Assembly (NCBI GenBank): GCA_009779895.1
Contig: WRBB01000001.1
Location: forward strand, 221,988 to 285,987
DNA length: 64,000 nucleotides
Reading direction: 5' to 3'
DNA from: Lachnospiraceae bacterium
GTDB lineage: Bacteria > Bacillota > Clostridia > Lachnospirales > Lachnospiraceae
Part shown: positions 8,201-16,766 of the stretch, in pieces
Numbering within the stretch: the stretch's first letter is position 1
Layout: each line of letters begins with the position of its first letter
Notes under the pieces: generated by a model
What the model was told of the DNA's origin: nothing
Databases searched by the model: none
Seen by the model: the letters and a program-made list of their open reading frames with translations, nothing else
Position numbers and translations under genes: made by a program

Positions 8201-9049
8201 CTATAATCCAAGTGCTTCGCCTGCATGATAGGAACTTCTGACAAGGGGTGCGGATGCGACAAAATCAAACCCTTTTTGTCTTGCTACCTGGCCATATGCT
8301 TCAAATTGGGCGGGTTCGATATATTCATATATCGGGATATGTTGCTTAGAAGGTGCGAGGTATTGCCCGATCGTCAAAAATTCACAGCCGACCTCCCGCA
8401 AATCATCAAATAGCGCATGGACTTGTTCTTTTGTTTCGCCTAAACCGACCATAATTCCGCTTTTTGAATGGATGTTCGGATGAAGCAATTTGATATGTTT
8501 GATCAGGTTTAAGGAGCGTTTGTATTCAGCCTGTGGGCGTACAGTGGTATAAAGGGATGTTACAGTTTCCATGTTATGGCTGATGACAGCAGGAGAAGCA
8601 TCCGTTATGATTTTGAGTGCGGCAATATTCCCTTGTAAATCCGGTATCAAAACTTCAATGGCGGTTTCCGGTGCTATGTGTTTGATTGCTTGAATGACAT
8701 GTGCAAAATGACCTGCCCCTCCATCCGGCAAATCATCTCTTGTGACGGATGTAATGACCACATATTTTAGTTTCAGTTCTTTTACCGCTTGTGCAATATT
8801 TCCGGGCTCTTTTGCATCTAGCTGCTGTGGTTGTTCAAAAGCAACGTTGCAAAACCGGCAGTTGCGGGTGCAGTTTGTGCCCATAATCATAAAAGTTGCC
8901 GTATTGCGCGAAAAGCATTCCATATAATTCGGACAGTGGGCTTCTGCGCAGACAGTATTTAAATTTAATTTTTCAAGTATTCCTTCAACAGCAACTCTGT
9001 TTGCTGTATTAGAATAACGGATACGCAACCAGTCCGGTTTTCGAAGCAT
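8201..9049 (-). CDS. lipA: Lipoyl synthase
   Basis: Radical SAM enzyme that inserts two sulfurs into protein-bound octanoate. Both clusters are visible in 282 residues: the auxiliary cluster cysteines 34, 39 and 45 (CAEAHCPNYMEC), the radical SAM motif CTRNCRFC (Cys60, 64, 67), and the C-terminal VRSSYHAGE that supplies the serine ligand. It is 17 bp downstream of lplA and ends in an intrinsic terminator. Its position beside the operon for a lipoate-dependent complex suggests dedicated lipoylation of the E2 protein at 3724. No lipB or gcvH is seen in the window. Confidence 0.96.
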   Translation of the reverse strand: MLRKPDWLRIRYSNTANRVAVEGILEKLNLNTVCAEAHCPNYMECFSRNTATFMIMGTNCTRNCRFCNVAFEQPQQLDAKEPGNIAQAVKELKLKYVVITSVTRDDLPDGGAGHFAHVIQAIKHIAPETAIEVLIPDLQGNIAALKIITDASPAVISHNMETVTSLYTTVRPQAEYKRSLNLIKHIKLLHPNIHSKSGIMVGLGETKEQVHALFDDLREVGCEFLTIGQYLAPSKQHIPIYEYIEPAQFEAYGQVARQKGFDFVASAPLVRSSYHAGEALGL

Positions 9050-9066
9050 AATCTATCTCCTATGAT

Positions 9067-10065
9067 TTAATCAAAAATACAAGACAATAGTTCGTCTTTG
9101 CTAATATTGCCGAGATAAAGCTCTAAGGAAACCTCGTTCAGTACCTCTTCAAAGCTTTGATATTGAAACAATTTGCCTTCAAATAGTTTTTCAAGGGCAG
9201 AAATTGATGCAACCCCAAGGAAATCACCTCGTATGGAACAAGAAACAACGGAGCCTTTTACAACATCTAAATATACTTCTACCTTACCGTCCTGAAAACG
9301 CTTGCTATTTTGAAATGAAAACTTTGGCGATTGTACAAAAGTCCAGGTGGGGTTTCCGTATTGCTGTTGGTAGATTTGATTGATTTGTGCATGGTCATGT
9401 TCTGTCAGTGTATATGTTTGAATTGGTTTTTGATCAAACAAGTGTTGTTTTAGAAGTTCCCGAAATGCATGAGTGGTGCAGGGTTGGTTTAAATATTCTT
9501 TTAGATTGGTAACCCGGCTCCGTACGGAGCGTAGTGCTTTGGAACGGATTTTCTCCTCATCCACTTGGAGGACATGTGCAAGGGTGTCTAAATCCGTATC
9601 GTACAACAGTGATCCATGGGTACAGATTCTGCCATGGCGGACATATTGGGCAAAACCGGAAACTTTTTTGCCATTTACAAGAATATCATTGCGTCCTTTG
9701 ATATGAGCCGGAATCCCGATTTGATTTAAGGCTTCGACGATGGGTGTTGCAACTTTTTCTTTTGCGATTTCTAGTGGAGACTGCCCTTTTGTGTAGGGGC
9801 GTATGACGGTATACAAAAGCGTGCCTAAATCTGTATAAATGGTTCCGCCACCACTGGAACGGCGGACGATTTGTATCCCTTTTTGTTTTGCGTAGTTTAT
9901 GTTAATCTCTGCATCGGCCACTTGATTGCTGCCAAGCATGGCGCATTTTTCTGTCTGCCATATCATCATGACCGGTTTGTTCCAGGGGTAATGCTGCATG
10001 ATGTACGCTTCAAGGGAAAAATGAAAAGCGGCATCTTTGTGTTCTGATTCAATGTATATAATCAA
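9067..10065 (-). CDS. lplA: Lipoate-protein ligase
   Basis: ATP-dependent ligase that activates lipoate or octanoate as the acyl-AMP and attaches it to the lipoyl lysine of E2. The 332 residues contain RRSSGGGTIYTD (68-79), the adenylate-site lysine in NGKKVSGFAQ (about 133) and a C-terminal accessory domain, as in full-length LplA. The start is the TTG at 10065: an upstream ATG at 10083 would bury AGAGGAG in the coding sequence, while that site is 7 nt from the TTG. This places the start one base after the deoR stop, so translation is coupled. With lipA next door the pair could salvage lipoate or octanoate. Confidence 0.92.
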   Translation of the reverse strand: MIIYIESEHKDAAFHFSLEAYIMQHYPWNKPVMMIWQTEKCAMLGSNQVADAEININYAKQKGIQIVRRSSGGGTIYTDLGTLLYTVIRPYTKGQSPLEIAKEKVATPIVEALNQIGIPAHIKGRNDILVNGKKVSGFAQYVRHGRICTHGSLLYDTDLDTLAHVLQVDEEKIRSKALRSVRSRVTNLKEYLNQPCTTHAFRELLKQHLFDQKPIQTYTLTEHDHAQINQIYQQQYGNPTWTFVQSPKFSFQNSKRFQDGKVEVYLDVVKGSVVSCSIRGDFLGVASISALEKLFEGKLFQYQSFEEVLNEVSLELYLGNISKDELLSCIFD

Positions 10066-10066
10066 T

Positions 10067-10828
10067 TTATATCTCCTCTGCATTCATGTCGGCGATTAGG
10101 ATTTCTTTTCCTGTATTTCTGAGGCTTTCGATTTGAGTCGCTGAAGTATTGCTATCGGTAATAATCGTGTCGATTTTTTCAAGCGGCATTGATATGCATA
10201 GCGCATTTAAGCCGATTTTTGTGTGGTCAAGGAGCAAGACAACCTTTTTGGCAAGGGAAGCCAGATATTGCTTTGGCGGCAGCAGGGTTAAGCTTTTTTC
10301 GTGTGCACCACCGGGTAGATTAAAAGCAAAAGTCGAGATAAACGCAATGTCTGAGCTAAGATAACCATAAGTATCCAAGGATAAATCGTTGAATGTGGAA
10401 TAGGTATCAAAATTTATGGTGCCGCCAACTTGAATGATATGCATGTTTGGATTGGGTTTTACTTCAAAAGAGCAGCATAAGCTTGTTGTAATAATGGTAA
10501 CAGGAAAGTCGGCCGGTAAATGTGCGGCCACTGCCCGGGAAGAGGTGCCTGCATCAATGCAAATTACACTGCCCGGTTCCACCAGTTTTGACGCAATCTT
10601 ACCCACGGCATCGATTTCTTTTCGAAAGTTGGCAAAAGGTCTTTTGGTAGGAAAAGCCAATACGGCACCACCGGGTAGACGTTTGATGATCCCTTCTTTC
10701 TCCAGCGCATCAAAATCACGGCGAATCGTCATAATTGAGCAATTTAGTTTTTGTGCGATATCGCTGACTGTGATATAGGATTTTTGTTCCAATTCAAAAA
10801 TGATTTGTTTTTTTCTATTTTCTCGCAT
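10067..10828 (-). CDS. DeoR-family transcriptional regulator
   Basis: A 253-residue repressor-type protein: an N-terminal winged helix-turn-helix (YITVSDIAQKLNCSIMTIRRDF, in two parts around residues 16-36) and a DeoR C-terminal sugar-phosphate sensor domain with GGxxN and DHTKIG motifs. The ATG at 10828 follows AGGTG; longer frames upstream lack a binding site and read into promoter DNA. It is the first gene of the deoR-lplA-lipA operon and is probably the regulator of that operon and of the adjacent E1alpha operon. Family ligands are phosphorylated sugars, which fits the kinase in that operon. The target is inferred from position. Confidence 0.9.
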   Translation of the reverse strand: MRENRKKQIIFELEQKSYITVSDIAQKLNCSIMTIRRDFDALEKEGIIKRLPGGAVLAFPTKRPFANFRKEIDAVGKIASKLVEPGSVICIDAGTSSRAVAAHLPADFPVTIITTSLCCSFEVKPNPNMHIIQVGGTINFDTYSTFNDLSLDTYGYLSSDIAFISTFAFNLPGGAHEKSLTLLPPKQYLASLAKKVVLLLDHTKIGLNALCISMPLEKIDTIITDSNTSATQIESLRNTGKEILIADMNAEEI

Positions 10829-10871
10829 AAGCACACCTGACTGGGAAATTAAGTTGTTTTTGTCATGGATT

Positions 10872-10900
10872 ATTATACAATAGAATTTTTGAAAATGCAA
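10872..10900 (-). promoter_or_regulatory. Promoter of the deoR-lplA-lipA operon
   Basis: On the minus strand TTGCAT (10900-10895) and TATAAT (10877-10872) are 17 bp apart, 44 bp from the deoR start. Upstream, at 10945-10954, is the palindrome TTTTCGAAAA flanked by two TTGAT repeats, a possible operator. The DNA between this promoter and lacI (to 11126) holds only regulatory sequence. Confidence 0.65.
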
Positions 10901-11021
10901 GCAAAATGGTAGAAAGAGAACAATAATGTGATAAAAATTGATACTTTTCGAAAATTGATGATACACACAGCTCATAGATTCTTGTTGTGCGTGATTGCTA
11001 ATTTTTTTATCATTAAATCAC

Positions 11022-11050
11022 TTGAATTTAGATAAAAAATTTAGTAAAAT
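11022..11050 (+). promoter_or_regulatory. Promoter of the lacI-type gene with overlapping operator-like repeats
   Basis: TTGAAT (11022-11027) and TAAAAT (11045-11050) are 17 bp apart. The -10 region lies in repeats of TTTAGTAAA-type sequence spanning about 11040-11074. The same core recurs in the palindrome at 12181-12216, which suggests autoregulation by the LacI-family protein. Confidence 0.6.
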
Positions 11051-11126
11051 ATAGTAAATAAATTTAGTGCAATGAAATGTCTGTGAAATCCGCAGATTTT
11101 AAGTACGAACCGATGGGGAGGAAAAT

Positions 11127-12161
11127 ATGTCATTGAAAGCAAAAGATTTGGCAAAGGAGTTTGGTGTTTCAACCGCTACGATTTCTCTGGTTTTAAATAA
11201 CAAACCGGGTGTGAGTGAAAAGCTTCGTAGGGAGATTATTCATAGAATTAAAGAACGTGGCTTTGAGTACATGTTAAAAGAGCAAAGAGGAAATAAGGGA
11301 GTAATTGTTTTTGTGGTGTATAAAAGGCTTGGTAGTATTATAGATGAATCGCCTTTTTTTACGTATATCATTGAAGATATTAGCAATCGTGTAAATAAGT
11401 ACGGTTATATCCTGAATTTTCTTTTTTTGAATAGTAAAATGTCCGAGGAAGAATTGGAGGAGTTGGTTAATTCCAATGGATATAAAGGGTTGATTATATT
11501 TGCAACAGAAATGCATGTGGATGATTTGCGCCTTTTTAAAGACTCCAATATACCTTTTACATTATTGGACAATCATTTTGCGGAAAACGATGTAGATTCG
11601 GTGGCAATTAATAATGTACAGGGAATCAGCAAAGCGGTTAATTATCTGATGGATATGGGGCATACAGAAATAGGTTACATTAAAAGTAAGGTTCGGATTT
11701 GTAGTTTTATGGAACGGGAAGAGGCATTTAAAAGCAAGTTGCTGTCATGTGGGCTCAAATACGAAAAAAAAGACATTATTGAAGTGGAGTATTCGGAATA
11801 CAGAATAAAGGAAGGTGTAAAAAAATATTTGGAAAACCAAAGGGATTTACCTACAGCTTTTATTGCGGAAAATGATTTCATCGGATGTAACGCTCTTGGA
11901 GCATTTCAAGAAAAAGGCTATCAAATACCGGAGGATATATCCGTTATAGGTTTTGATGATCGTCCCATTTGTACCCTTGTGACACCGCAGCTCACAACGA
12001 TTCATGTACCAAAAAACATCTTTAGTTACATGGCTGTAGATTTGTTGGTTTCAAAGATGGAGCAGGAAAGAGCGTGTTCTTTGAAGATTGAAGTGGGAAC
12101 CAGCGTACTGAAAAGAAATAGCGTAAAGGATTGTAATAGGAATGTTAAAAAAATATCATAA
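11127..12161 (+). CDS. LacI-family transcriptional regulator
   Basis: A 344-residue regulator. The N-terminal LacI helix-turn-helix and hinge helix are clear (AKEFGVSTATISLVLNN, about residues 9-25), followed by a periplasmic-binding-protein-like sensor domain ending in the usual GTSVLKRNS strand. GGGAGG precedes the ATG. It is immediately upstream of an ABC sugar importer and polyol-type catabolic genes and is separated from them by its own operator-like palindrome and a strong promoter. The likely role is to repress the downstream operon in the absence of the imported sugar or polyol. Inducer unknown. Confidence 0.93.
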   Translation: MSLKAKDLAKEFGVSTATISLVLNNKPGVSEKLRREIIHRIKERGFEYMLKEQRGNKGVIVFVVYKRLGSIIDESPFFTYIIEDISNRVNKYGYILNFLFLNSKMSEEELEELVNSNGYKGLIIFATEMHVDDLRLFKDSNIPFTLLDNHFAENDVDSVAINNVQGISKAVNYLMDMGHTEIGYIKSKVRICSFMEREEAFKSKLLSCGLKYEKKDIIEVEYSEYRIKEGVKKYLENQRDLPTAFIAENDFIGCNALGAFQEKGYQIPEDISVIGFDDRPICTLVTPQLTTIHVPKNIFSYMAVDLLVSKMEQERACSLKIEVGTSVLKRNSVKDCNRNVKKIS

Positions 12162-12180
12162 ATATTGTTTAGTAATTATA

Positions 12181-12216
12181 AAGTATATTTGCTAAACTAA
12201 TTTAGTAAATATACTT
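12181..12216. promoter_or_regulatory. 36-bp near-perfect palindrome, candidate LacI operator
   Basis: Outer arms AAGTATATTT (12181-12190) and AAATATACTT (12207-12216) are perfectly complementary. Inner arms CTAAA (12192-12196) and TTTAG (12201-12205) also pair, with CTAA between them. The right arm runs into the -35 box of the promoter at 12215, so bound repressor would block it. The inner TTTAGTAAA core is shared with the lacI promoter region. Confidence 0.65.
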
Positions 12217-12243
12217 GACATAAAAAACTGATTTTGTTAAACT
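12215..12243 (+). promoter_or_regulatory. Promoter of the ABC importer/polyol operon
   Basis: Consensus TTGACA (12215-12220), 17-bp spacer, TAAACT (12238-12243), 40 bp upstream of the binding-protein gene. The -35 box overlaps the palindrome at 12181-12216. Confidence 0.75.
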
Positions 12244-12283
12244 GTCCACAGTAACAAAAAACTGAAATATGGAAGGAGGAAGT

Positions 12284-13345
12284 ATGAAGAAAAAGATTTT
12301 GAGCGTATTGGTTGCTGCGATGTTGGTATTTACAATGGTTGCATGTGGTAACGGTGCAAATGATGGAGGTGCGGATGAACCCGCAGGAACAGTTGGAGAA
12401 GCTCCGGCAGGGATGAGAAGTTTGGCAGATCCGAATTTTGAGTTCACGCATGTTCCTCAAAGAGATGAGTATAGAATTTTCATAACCTATAAACTTGTTC
12501 ATGCTTGGTATGATGCCATTTATGCCGGCGTTCAGGCAGCGATAGCGGATTTTGCTGAAATGGGCGTTGTGATTGATTATGAATGGGTTGCGCCGATTGA
12601 GCCGGATGCGGTTGATCAGGTAAACACCATTGAAACGGCAATTGGTCAGGGTTGGGATATGATTGTTGTTGATGTTACGCAAGAAGAATTGACATCAGCG
12701 GCTGTAAATTCAGCAATAGATGCCGGTATTCCGGTAGCGATATTTGCAGGTTCAGACTTACCTGATACAGATCGTTCTTTCTTTGTAGGTAATAATGATA
12801 ATTATGGTGATGGTGCTGCAATCGCAAGAGCAGTGGCAGAAGCGATGGGTGGAGAAGGGCAAATAGCCATTCTTTCCGGAACAATCGGGGCGCCTTCCCA
12901 TGAACACCGTTTGTCAGCTTTTAAAGAAGTATTGGCTGAATTCCCTGATATTGAAATCGTAGACGAGCAACGTGATAATGACTTTGTTGAAAATGCCGTT
13001 CAAATTACGGAAGCTTGGTTGCAAGCATTTCCGGAGTTAGGCGGAATCCTAGCCAACAATATGTCCAATCCTGTTGGTGCGGCGGCAGCAATATCTGATG
13101 CAGGCCGTGATGGAATCGTGCTTGGTGGTATGGATCACGACTTACGTTATTTAGAATATTTAAGAGATGGCGTGGCTTATATTGCACAGGTACAAAACTG
13201 TTTTGATATGGGATATAAAATGATTTATTATGCTGTAATGACAATTGATGGCGAGACCGTTCCTGAAGTCACAGATGTAGGGTCCACTTCTGTTTTCCAA
13301 GCAGATGCGCAGAGATTTATTGACCTTCTTTTTGGTAGCAATTAG
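12284..13345 (+). CDS. Sugar ABC transporter substrate-binding lipoprotein
   Basis: Type 1 periplasmic-binding-fold protein (RbsB/LacI-sensor class), 353 residues. It has a lipoprotein signal: MKKK, a hydrophobic stretch, then the lipobox VACG near residue 19, so it is anchored to the outer face of the membrane. The ATG at 12284 follows GGAGGA; five codons upstream are excluded because they contain the binding site. The body alternates strand and helix with DMIVVDVTQEE and GGILANNMSNP typical of the family. It is the first gene of the operon and is followed by an intercistronic terminator, which would keep it more abundant than the membrane components. Ligand unknown. Confidence 0.92.
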   Translation: MKKKILSVLVAAMLVFTMVACGNGANDGGADEPAGTVGEAPAGMRSLADPNFEFTHVPQRDEYRIFITYKLVHAWYDAIYAGVQAAIADFAEMGVVIDYEWVAPIEPDAVDQVNTIETAIGQGWDMIVVDVTQEELTSAAVNSAIDAGIPVAIFAGSDLPDTDRSFFVGNNDNYGDGAAIARAVAEAMGGEGQIAILSGTIGAPSHEHRLSAFKEVLAEFPDIEIVDEQRDNDFVENAVQITEAWLQAFPELGGILANNMSNPVGAAAAISDAGRDGIVLGGMDHDLRYLEYLRDGVAYIAQVQNCFDMGYKMIYYAVMTIDGETVPEVTDVGSTSVFQADAQRFIDLLFGSN

Positions 13346-13382
13346 GAAATCGGTGCGTTTGACGTTAGAACAAACTTATATT

Positions 13383-13417
13383 GGAGCTGCCAAAATGTGA
13401 CTGGTGGCTCCATTTTT
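13383..13417 (+). terminator. Intercistronic terminator after the binding-protein gene
   Basis: A 10-bp stem (GGAGCTGCCA, 13383-13392, with TGGTGGCTCC, 13402-13411, two G-T pairs) with a 9-nt loop and a following ATTTTT. Partial readthrough would set the ratio of binding protein to transporter subunits. Confidence 0.75.
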
Positions 13418-13436
13418 AAAGAGAGGAAGTGTGCAC

Positions 13437-14927
13437 TTGGGTGAATATTTAGTTGAAATGAAAGGTATTACCAAAACATTCCCGGGAACAAAGGCATTAG
13501 ATCAGGTGGATTTGAAACTGAAAGCCGGTGAAATCCATGCTTTGCTGGGCGAAAACGGAGCCGGGAAAAGCACGATGATGAATATCCTGACAGGTCAGAT
13601 TCCTATGGATGCGGGTGATATATATATTGATGGAAAATTGGCAAAAATATCTGCGCCCAAGGATGCATTTAGTCAAAATATCGTGTTGGTTCCGCAGGAG
13701 TTGAATTTGATACTGGAAGCCAGTATTGCAGAAAACATTTTTTTGGGCAATGAGCAGACAAAAGGACGATTGATTGATTGGAAAGCAACCCAGGAAGAGG
13801 CAAAGCGCTTGTTGAAACTGTTGGACGTGGAATTAGATGTAACCCAAAAGGCAGGTAAACTTTCAGCGGCTTATCAACAGCTGGTGTCTATTGCCAGAGC
13901 TTTAGCCTATAATCCACGGCTTTTGATTTTGGATGAGCCGACTGCTGTTTTGACTAATAGAGAAGCGGAGTCATTGTTTGCTTCCATGCATCGGCTTCAG
14001 AAGCAAGGAACAGCGATGGTTTTTATTACGCATCATCTCGACGAAGTGATGCGTGAAGCAGATTGTATGACAATTATGCGAGACGGAAAGCTAGTCAGAG
14101 TGGCTGATGTAAAGGATATTACCAAAGATGAAATCATCAATGCCATGGCTGGTCGTACGGTAGAAAAGGCGGCTCATATTGCAAGAACCGTCTCGGAAGA
14201 GATACTGTTTCAAGCCAATCATTTATCCAGAGACAGTGAATTTCAAGATGTTAGTTTTGATATTAAAAAGGGAGAAGTTTTGTGTGTTGCCGGTTTGGTG
14301 GGGTCCGGGAGAACGGAGATTTTTAAAACGGTCTTTGGTATTACAGAAAAAGAACCGGGGGGTAAAACCTATTTTGAGGGCAATGAGGTAAATATTAGAA
14401 GTCCAAGAGATGCAATTGCTTTGGGAATGGGTTACGTTTCAGAGGAACGCAGGCATGACGGAATCACGCCGGGCATGTCTGTTTTGGAAAATATGCTGCT
14501 CCCGACGTTTCACAAAATTAAGAAAAAAGGGTTCATTGATTTTAAACAGGCATCGGTGTTGGCCGATGACTTTATCCATAAATTTAAAATTAAAACACCT
14601 TCGCATGAGACACTGATTCGAAATTTAAGCGGTGGAAACCAACAAAAGGTAATCGTTGCCAGATGGATTGCCAAAGGTGTGAAAATGCTGATTTTAGATG
14701 AACCAACCCGCGGAATTGATGTGAATGCTAAGGTTGAGATTCATAAGCTGATTCATGAATTGGCGCAGCAAGATGTCGCCGTAGTGGTGATATCTTCGGA
14801 AATGGAAGAGGTTTTAGAGTTGGCGGATCGGATTATGGTAATTCACCAAGGTAAGATAAGCGGCTTTGTTGAAGATGTAGATTTGGCAACGGAAGAAAGT
14901 ATTTTAAAAATAGCATTTAACTCATAG
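13437..14927 (+). CDS. Sugar ABC transporter ATP-binding protein, double-domain (RbsA type)
   Basis: A 496-residue ATPase with two tandem nucleotide-binding domains. The first has a full Walker A (GENGAGKST, 38-46), LSAAYQQ signature region and ILDEPTAVL Walker B. The second has the degenerate GLVGSGRTE P-loop common in this family, with LSGGNQQK and ILDEPTRGID. The start is the TTG at 13437, 8 nt after GAGAGGAAG; the longer GTG frame at 13404 runs into the terminator. It energises import with the permease at 14937, whose gene is 9 bp downstream. Confidence 0.93.
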   Translation: MGEYLVEMKGITKTFPGTKALDQVDLKLKAGEIHALLGENGAGKSTMMNILTGQIPMDAGDIYIDGKLAKISAPKDAFSQNIVLVPQELNLILEASIAENIFLGNEQTKGRLIDWKATQEEAKRLLKLLDVELDVTQKAGKLSAAYQQLVSIARALAYNPRLLILDEPTAVLTNREAESLFASMHRLQKQGTAMVFITHHLDEVMREADCMTIMRDGKLVRVADVKDITKDEIINAMAGRTVEKAAHIARTVSEEILFQANHLSRDSEFQDVSFDIKKGEVLCVAGLVGSGRTEIFKTVFGITEKEPGGKTYFEGNEVNIRSPRDAIALGMGYVSEERRHDGITPGMSVLENMLLPTFHKIKKKGFIDFKQASVLADDFIHKFKIKTPSHETLIRNLSGGNQQKVIVARWIAKGVKMLILDEPTRGIDVNAKVEIHKLIHELAQQDVAVVVISSEMEEVLELADRIMVIHQGKISGFVEDVDLATEESILKIAFNS

Positions 14928-14936
14928 GAGGAAGTT

Positions 14937-15920
14937 ATGAACAAGGTTTTAAATATAACAAAATCTACACCCGGTATGGTTTTTATCGTAACCTTATTAG
15001 CAGGTTTAATCGTACATCTGCTGACGGGTAATTTTTATACTTTATTTAATATTAGTATGATTACAAGAGCTGCCTCCTTTATTATCATAGTTGGTTTTGC
15101 TCAAACTTTAGTTTTGTTGACGGGAGGAATTGACCTTTCGGTGGCATCCATTGGATCTCTTAGTGCTATGGTTTCTGCTATGTTGATGGTGGAACAGGGA
15201 ATTACGCCCATCATTGCACTGCCGCTTTCTTGTATGCTCGGATTTCTTCTTGGTGCTGTGAATGGATTCTTTATTGCGTATTTGCGGATTACTCCATTTA
15301 TTGTAACTTTGGCAATCGGGGAAATCTATCGGGGTATTGTTTTTGTGGTAACCAGAGGTATGCCAATCACCGGTGTACCGGAGGAAGCGGTAGCTTTGGC
15401 AAGTGGAATTATTGGTGGTTTCTTACCTCACATGGTGATTATCATGGGCATTATTTGCGTGATTTTGACAATTATGTTAAAAAAGACAGTATTCGGACGA
15501 CATATTTATGCGGTAGGAGGAAACCGGCATTGTGCCAAGATTGTAGGTGTTAAAACGGAACGTGTTGAGCTTATGGTGTATTGTTTAAGTGGTTTCTTGG
15601 CGGCGACAGCAGGTGTTTTGATGACCTGTCGGCTTTCTTCATTCCAGGCAACAATTGGTTCTAACTGGGTGATGCCCTCTGTAACCGCTGCTGTATTGGG
15701 TGGTACCTCCATGATTGGTGGGGTAGGCGGTGTCATCGGAACTGTGATTGGTGGTTTGTTAAGTGGTGTCATTGCCAATTCAATCACGTTGCTTCGGGTA
15801 TCTTCTTATTGGGAAACCATCGTTACCGGTGGTGTTGTGATTACGGCTGTGTTGATTGACGTGTTAAAAGGCAACAAAGCAATTAGTGATAAAATCAAAC
15901 GAATTTTTGTTCGGAAGTAG
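14937..15920 (+). CDS. Sugar ABC transporter permease (RbsC type)
   Basis: Membrane subunit of 327 residues with about nine to ten hydrophobic segments. It contains the family hallmark GGIDLSVASIG near residue 62 and the ATPase-contact loop VGGNRHCAKIVGV near 195. AGGAGG precedes the ATG. It completes the importer with the genes at 12284 and 13437. The next gene, transketolase N, starts 12 bp later, so transport and catabolism are co-transcribed. Confidence 0.93.
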   Translation: MNKVLNITKSTPGMVFIVTLLAGLIVHLLTGNFYTLFNISMITRAASFIIIVGFAQTLVLLTGGIDLSVASIGSLSAMVSAMLMVEQGITPIIALPLSCMLGFLLGAVNGFFIAYLRITPFIVTLAIGEIYRGIVFVVTRGMPITGVPEEAVALASGIIGGFLPHMVIIMGIICVILTIMLKKTVFGRHIYAVGGNRHCAKIVGVKTERVELMVYCLSGFLAATAGVLMTCRLSSFQATIGSNWVMPSVTAAVLGGTSMIGGVGGVIGTVIGGLLSGVIANSITLLRVSSYWETIVTGGVVITAVLIDVLKGNKAISDKIKRIFVRK

Positions 15921-15932
15921 GAGAGTCAATGT

Positions 15933-16766
15933 ATGGAAAATCTTAAGGTTTTATCTTATGATCTGAGAGAAGATGTTGTAGATATGATCGTGGAAGGAAA
16001 ATGTGGGCATATCGGCGGTGATATGAGTGTGATGGAAATTTTGGTTGCTTTGTATTTCTCCCAAATGAATATTAGCCCGGAGAATCAAAATGATCCAAAT
16101 CGTGATAAATTTGTGATGAGTAAAGGTCATTCGGTGGAATCTTATTATGCAGTTTTGGCAGAAAAGGGCTTTTTTGATAAGACAGATTTGATTGCAAATT
16201 TCAGCAAATTTGGTTCAGAATACATTGGTCATCCAAACAATAAAATACCCGGCGTTGAAATGAATTCCGGTTCTTTGGGGCATGGTTTGCCCGTTTGTGT
16301 GGGGATGGCTTTGGCCGGGAAAATGGATGCTTTGGATTTTCGGGTTTATACTGTGATGGGTGATGGTGAATTGGCGGAAGGTTCCGTTTGGGAAGGTGCG
16401 ATGGCAGCGAGTCATTTTGGTTTGGACAATTTATGTGCGGTGGTGGACCGCAATCGCCTCCAGATTTCCGGAGATACGGAAGATGTGATGGGTCATGATG
16501 TATTACAGGATCGGTTTTCTAGTTTTGGTTGGCATGTGATTGATGTTGCGGATGGCAATGATATAGATCAACTAAATGCAGCTTTTTCGGAAGCAAAAAC
16601 AAGAAAGGGGAAACCGACCGTTTTGATTGCCAATACGGTAAAAGGTAAGGGTTCCGATGTGATGGAGCATAAGGAGAATTGGCATCATAGGGTACCATCG
16701 ACGGAGGAATTAAAGCAAATACGAAAGGATTTTGCGTTGAAAAAGGAGGCGTTTTTAAATGAATGA
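15933..16766 (+). CDS. Transketolase N-terminal subunit
   Basis: Thiamine-diphosphate-binding half of a split transketolase, 277 residues. The cofactor motif runs from GDGELAEG to VVDRN (about 148-175), with GHIGGDMS near residue 26, SKGHSVES near 64 and GSLGHGLP near 111. Together with the 16759 product it should transfer two-carbon units between sugar phosphates. Split transketolases are also known for dedicated sugars such as apulose 4-phosphate and 6-deoxy-6-sulfofructose, so the substrate need not be the pentose phosphate set. It lies between the importer and the kinase gene. Confidence 0.93.
   Translation: MENLKVLSYDLREDVVDMIVEGKCGHIGGDMSVMEILVALYFSQMNISPENQNDPNRDKFVMSKGHSVESYYAVLAEKGFFDKTDLIANFSKFGSEYIGHPNNKIPGVEMNSGSLGHGLPVCVGMALAGKMDALDFRVYTVMGDGELAEGSVWEGAMAASHFGLDNLCAVVDRNRLQISGDTEDVMGHDVLQDRFSSFGWHVIDVADGNDIDQLNAAFSEAKTRKGKPTVLIANTVKGKGSDVMEHKENWHHRVPSTEELKQIRKDFALKKEAFLNE

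Noticed and set aside
8015..8206. 63-codon plus-strand frame between lipA and E1alpha
   Set aside because: Overlaps the lipA terminator and E1alpha promoter, has no ribosome binding site and no recognisable sequence.
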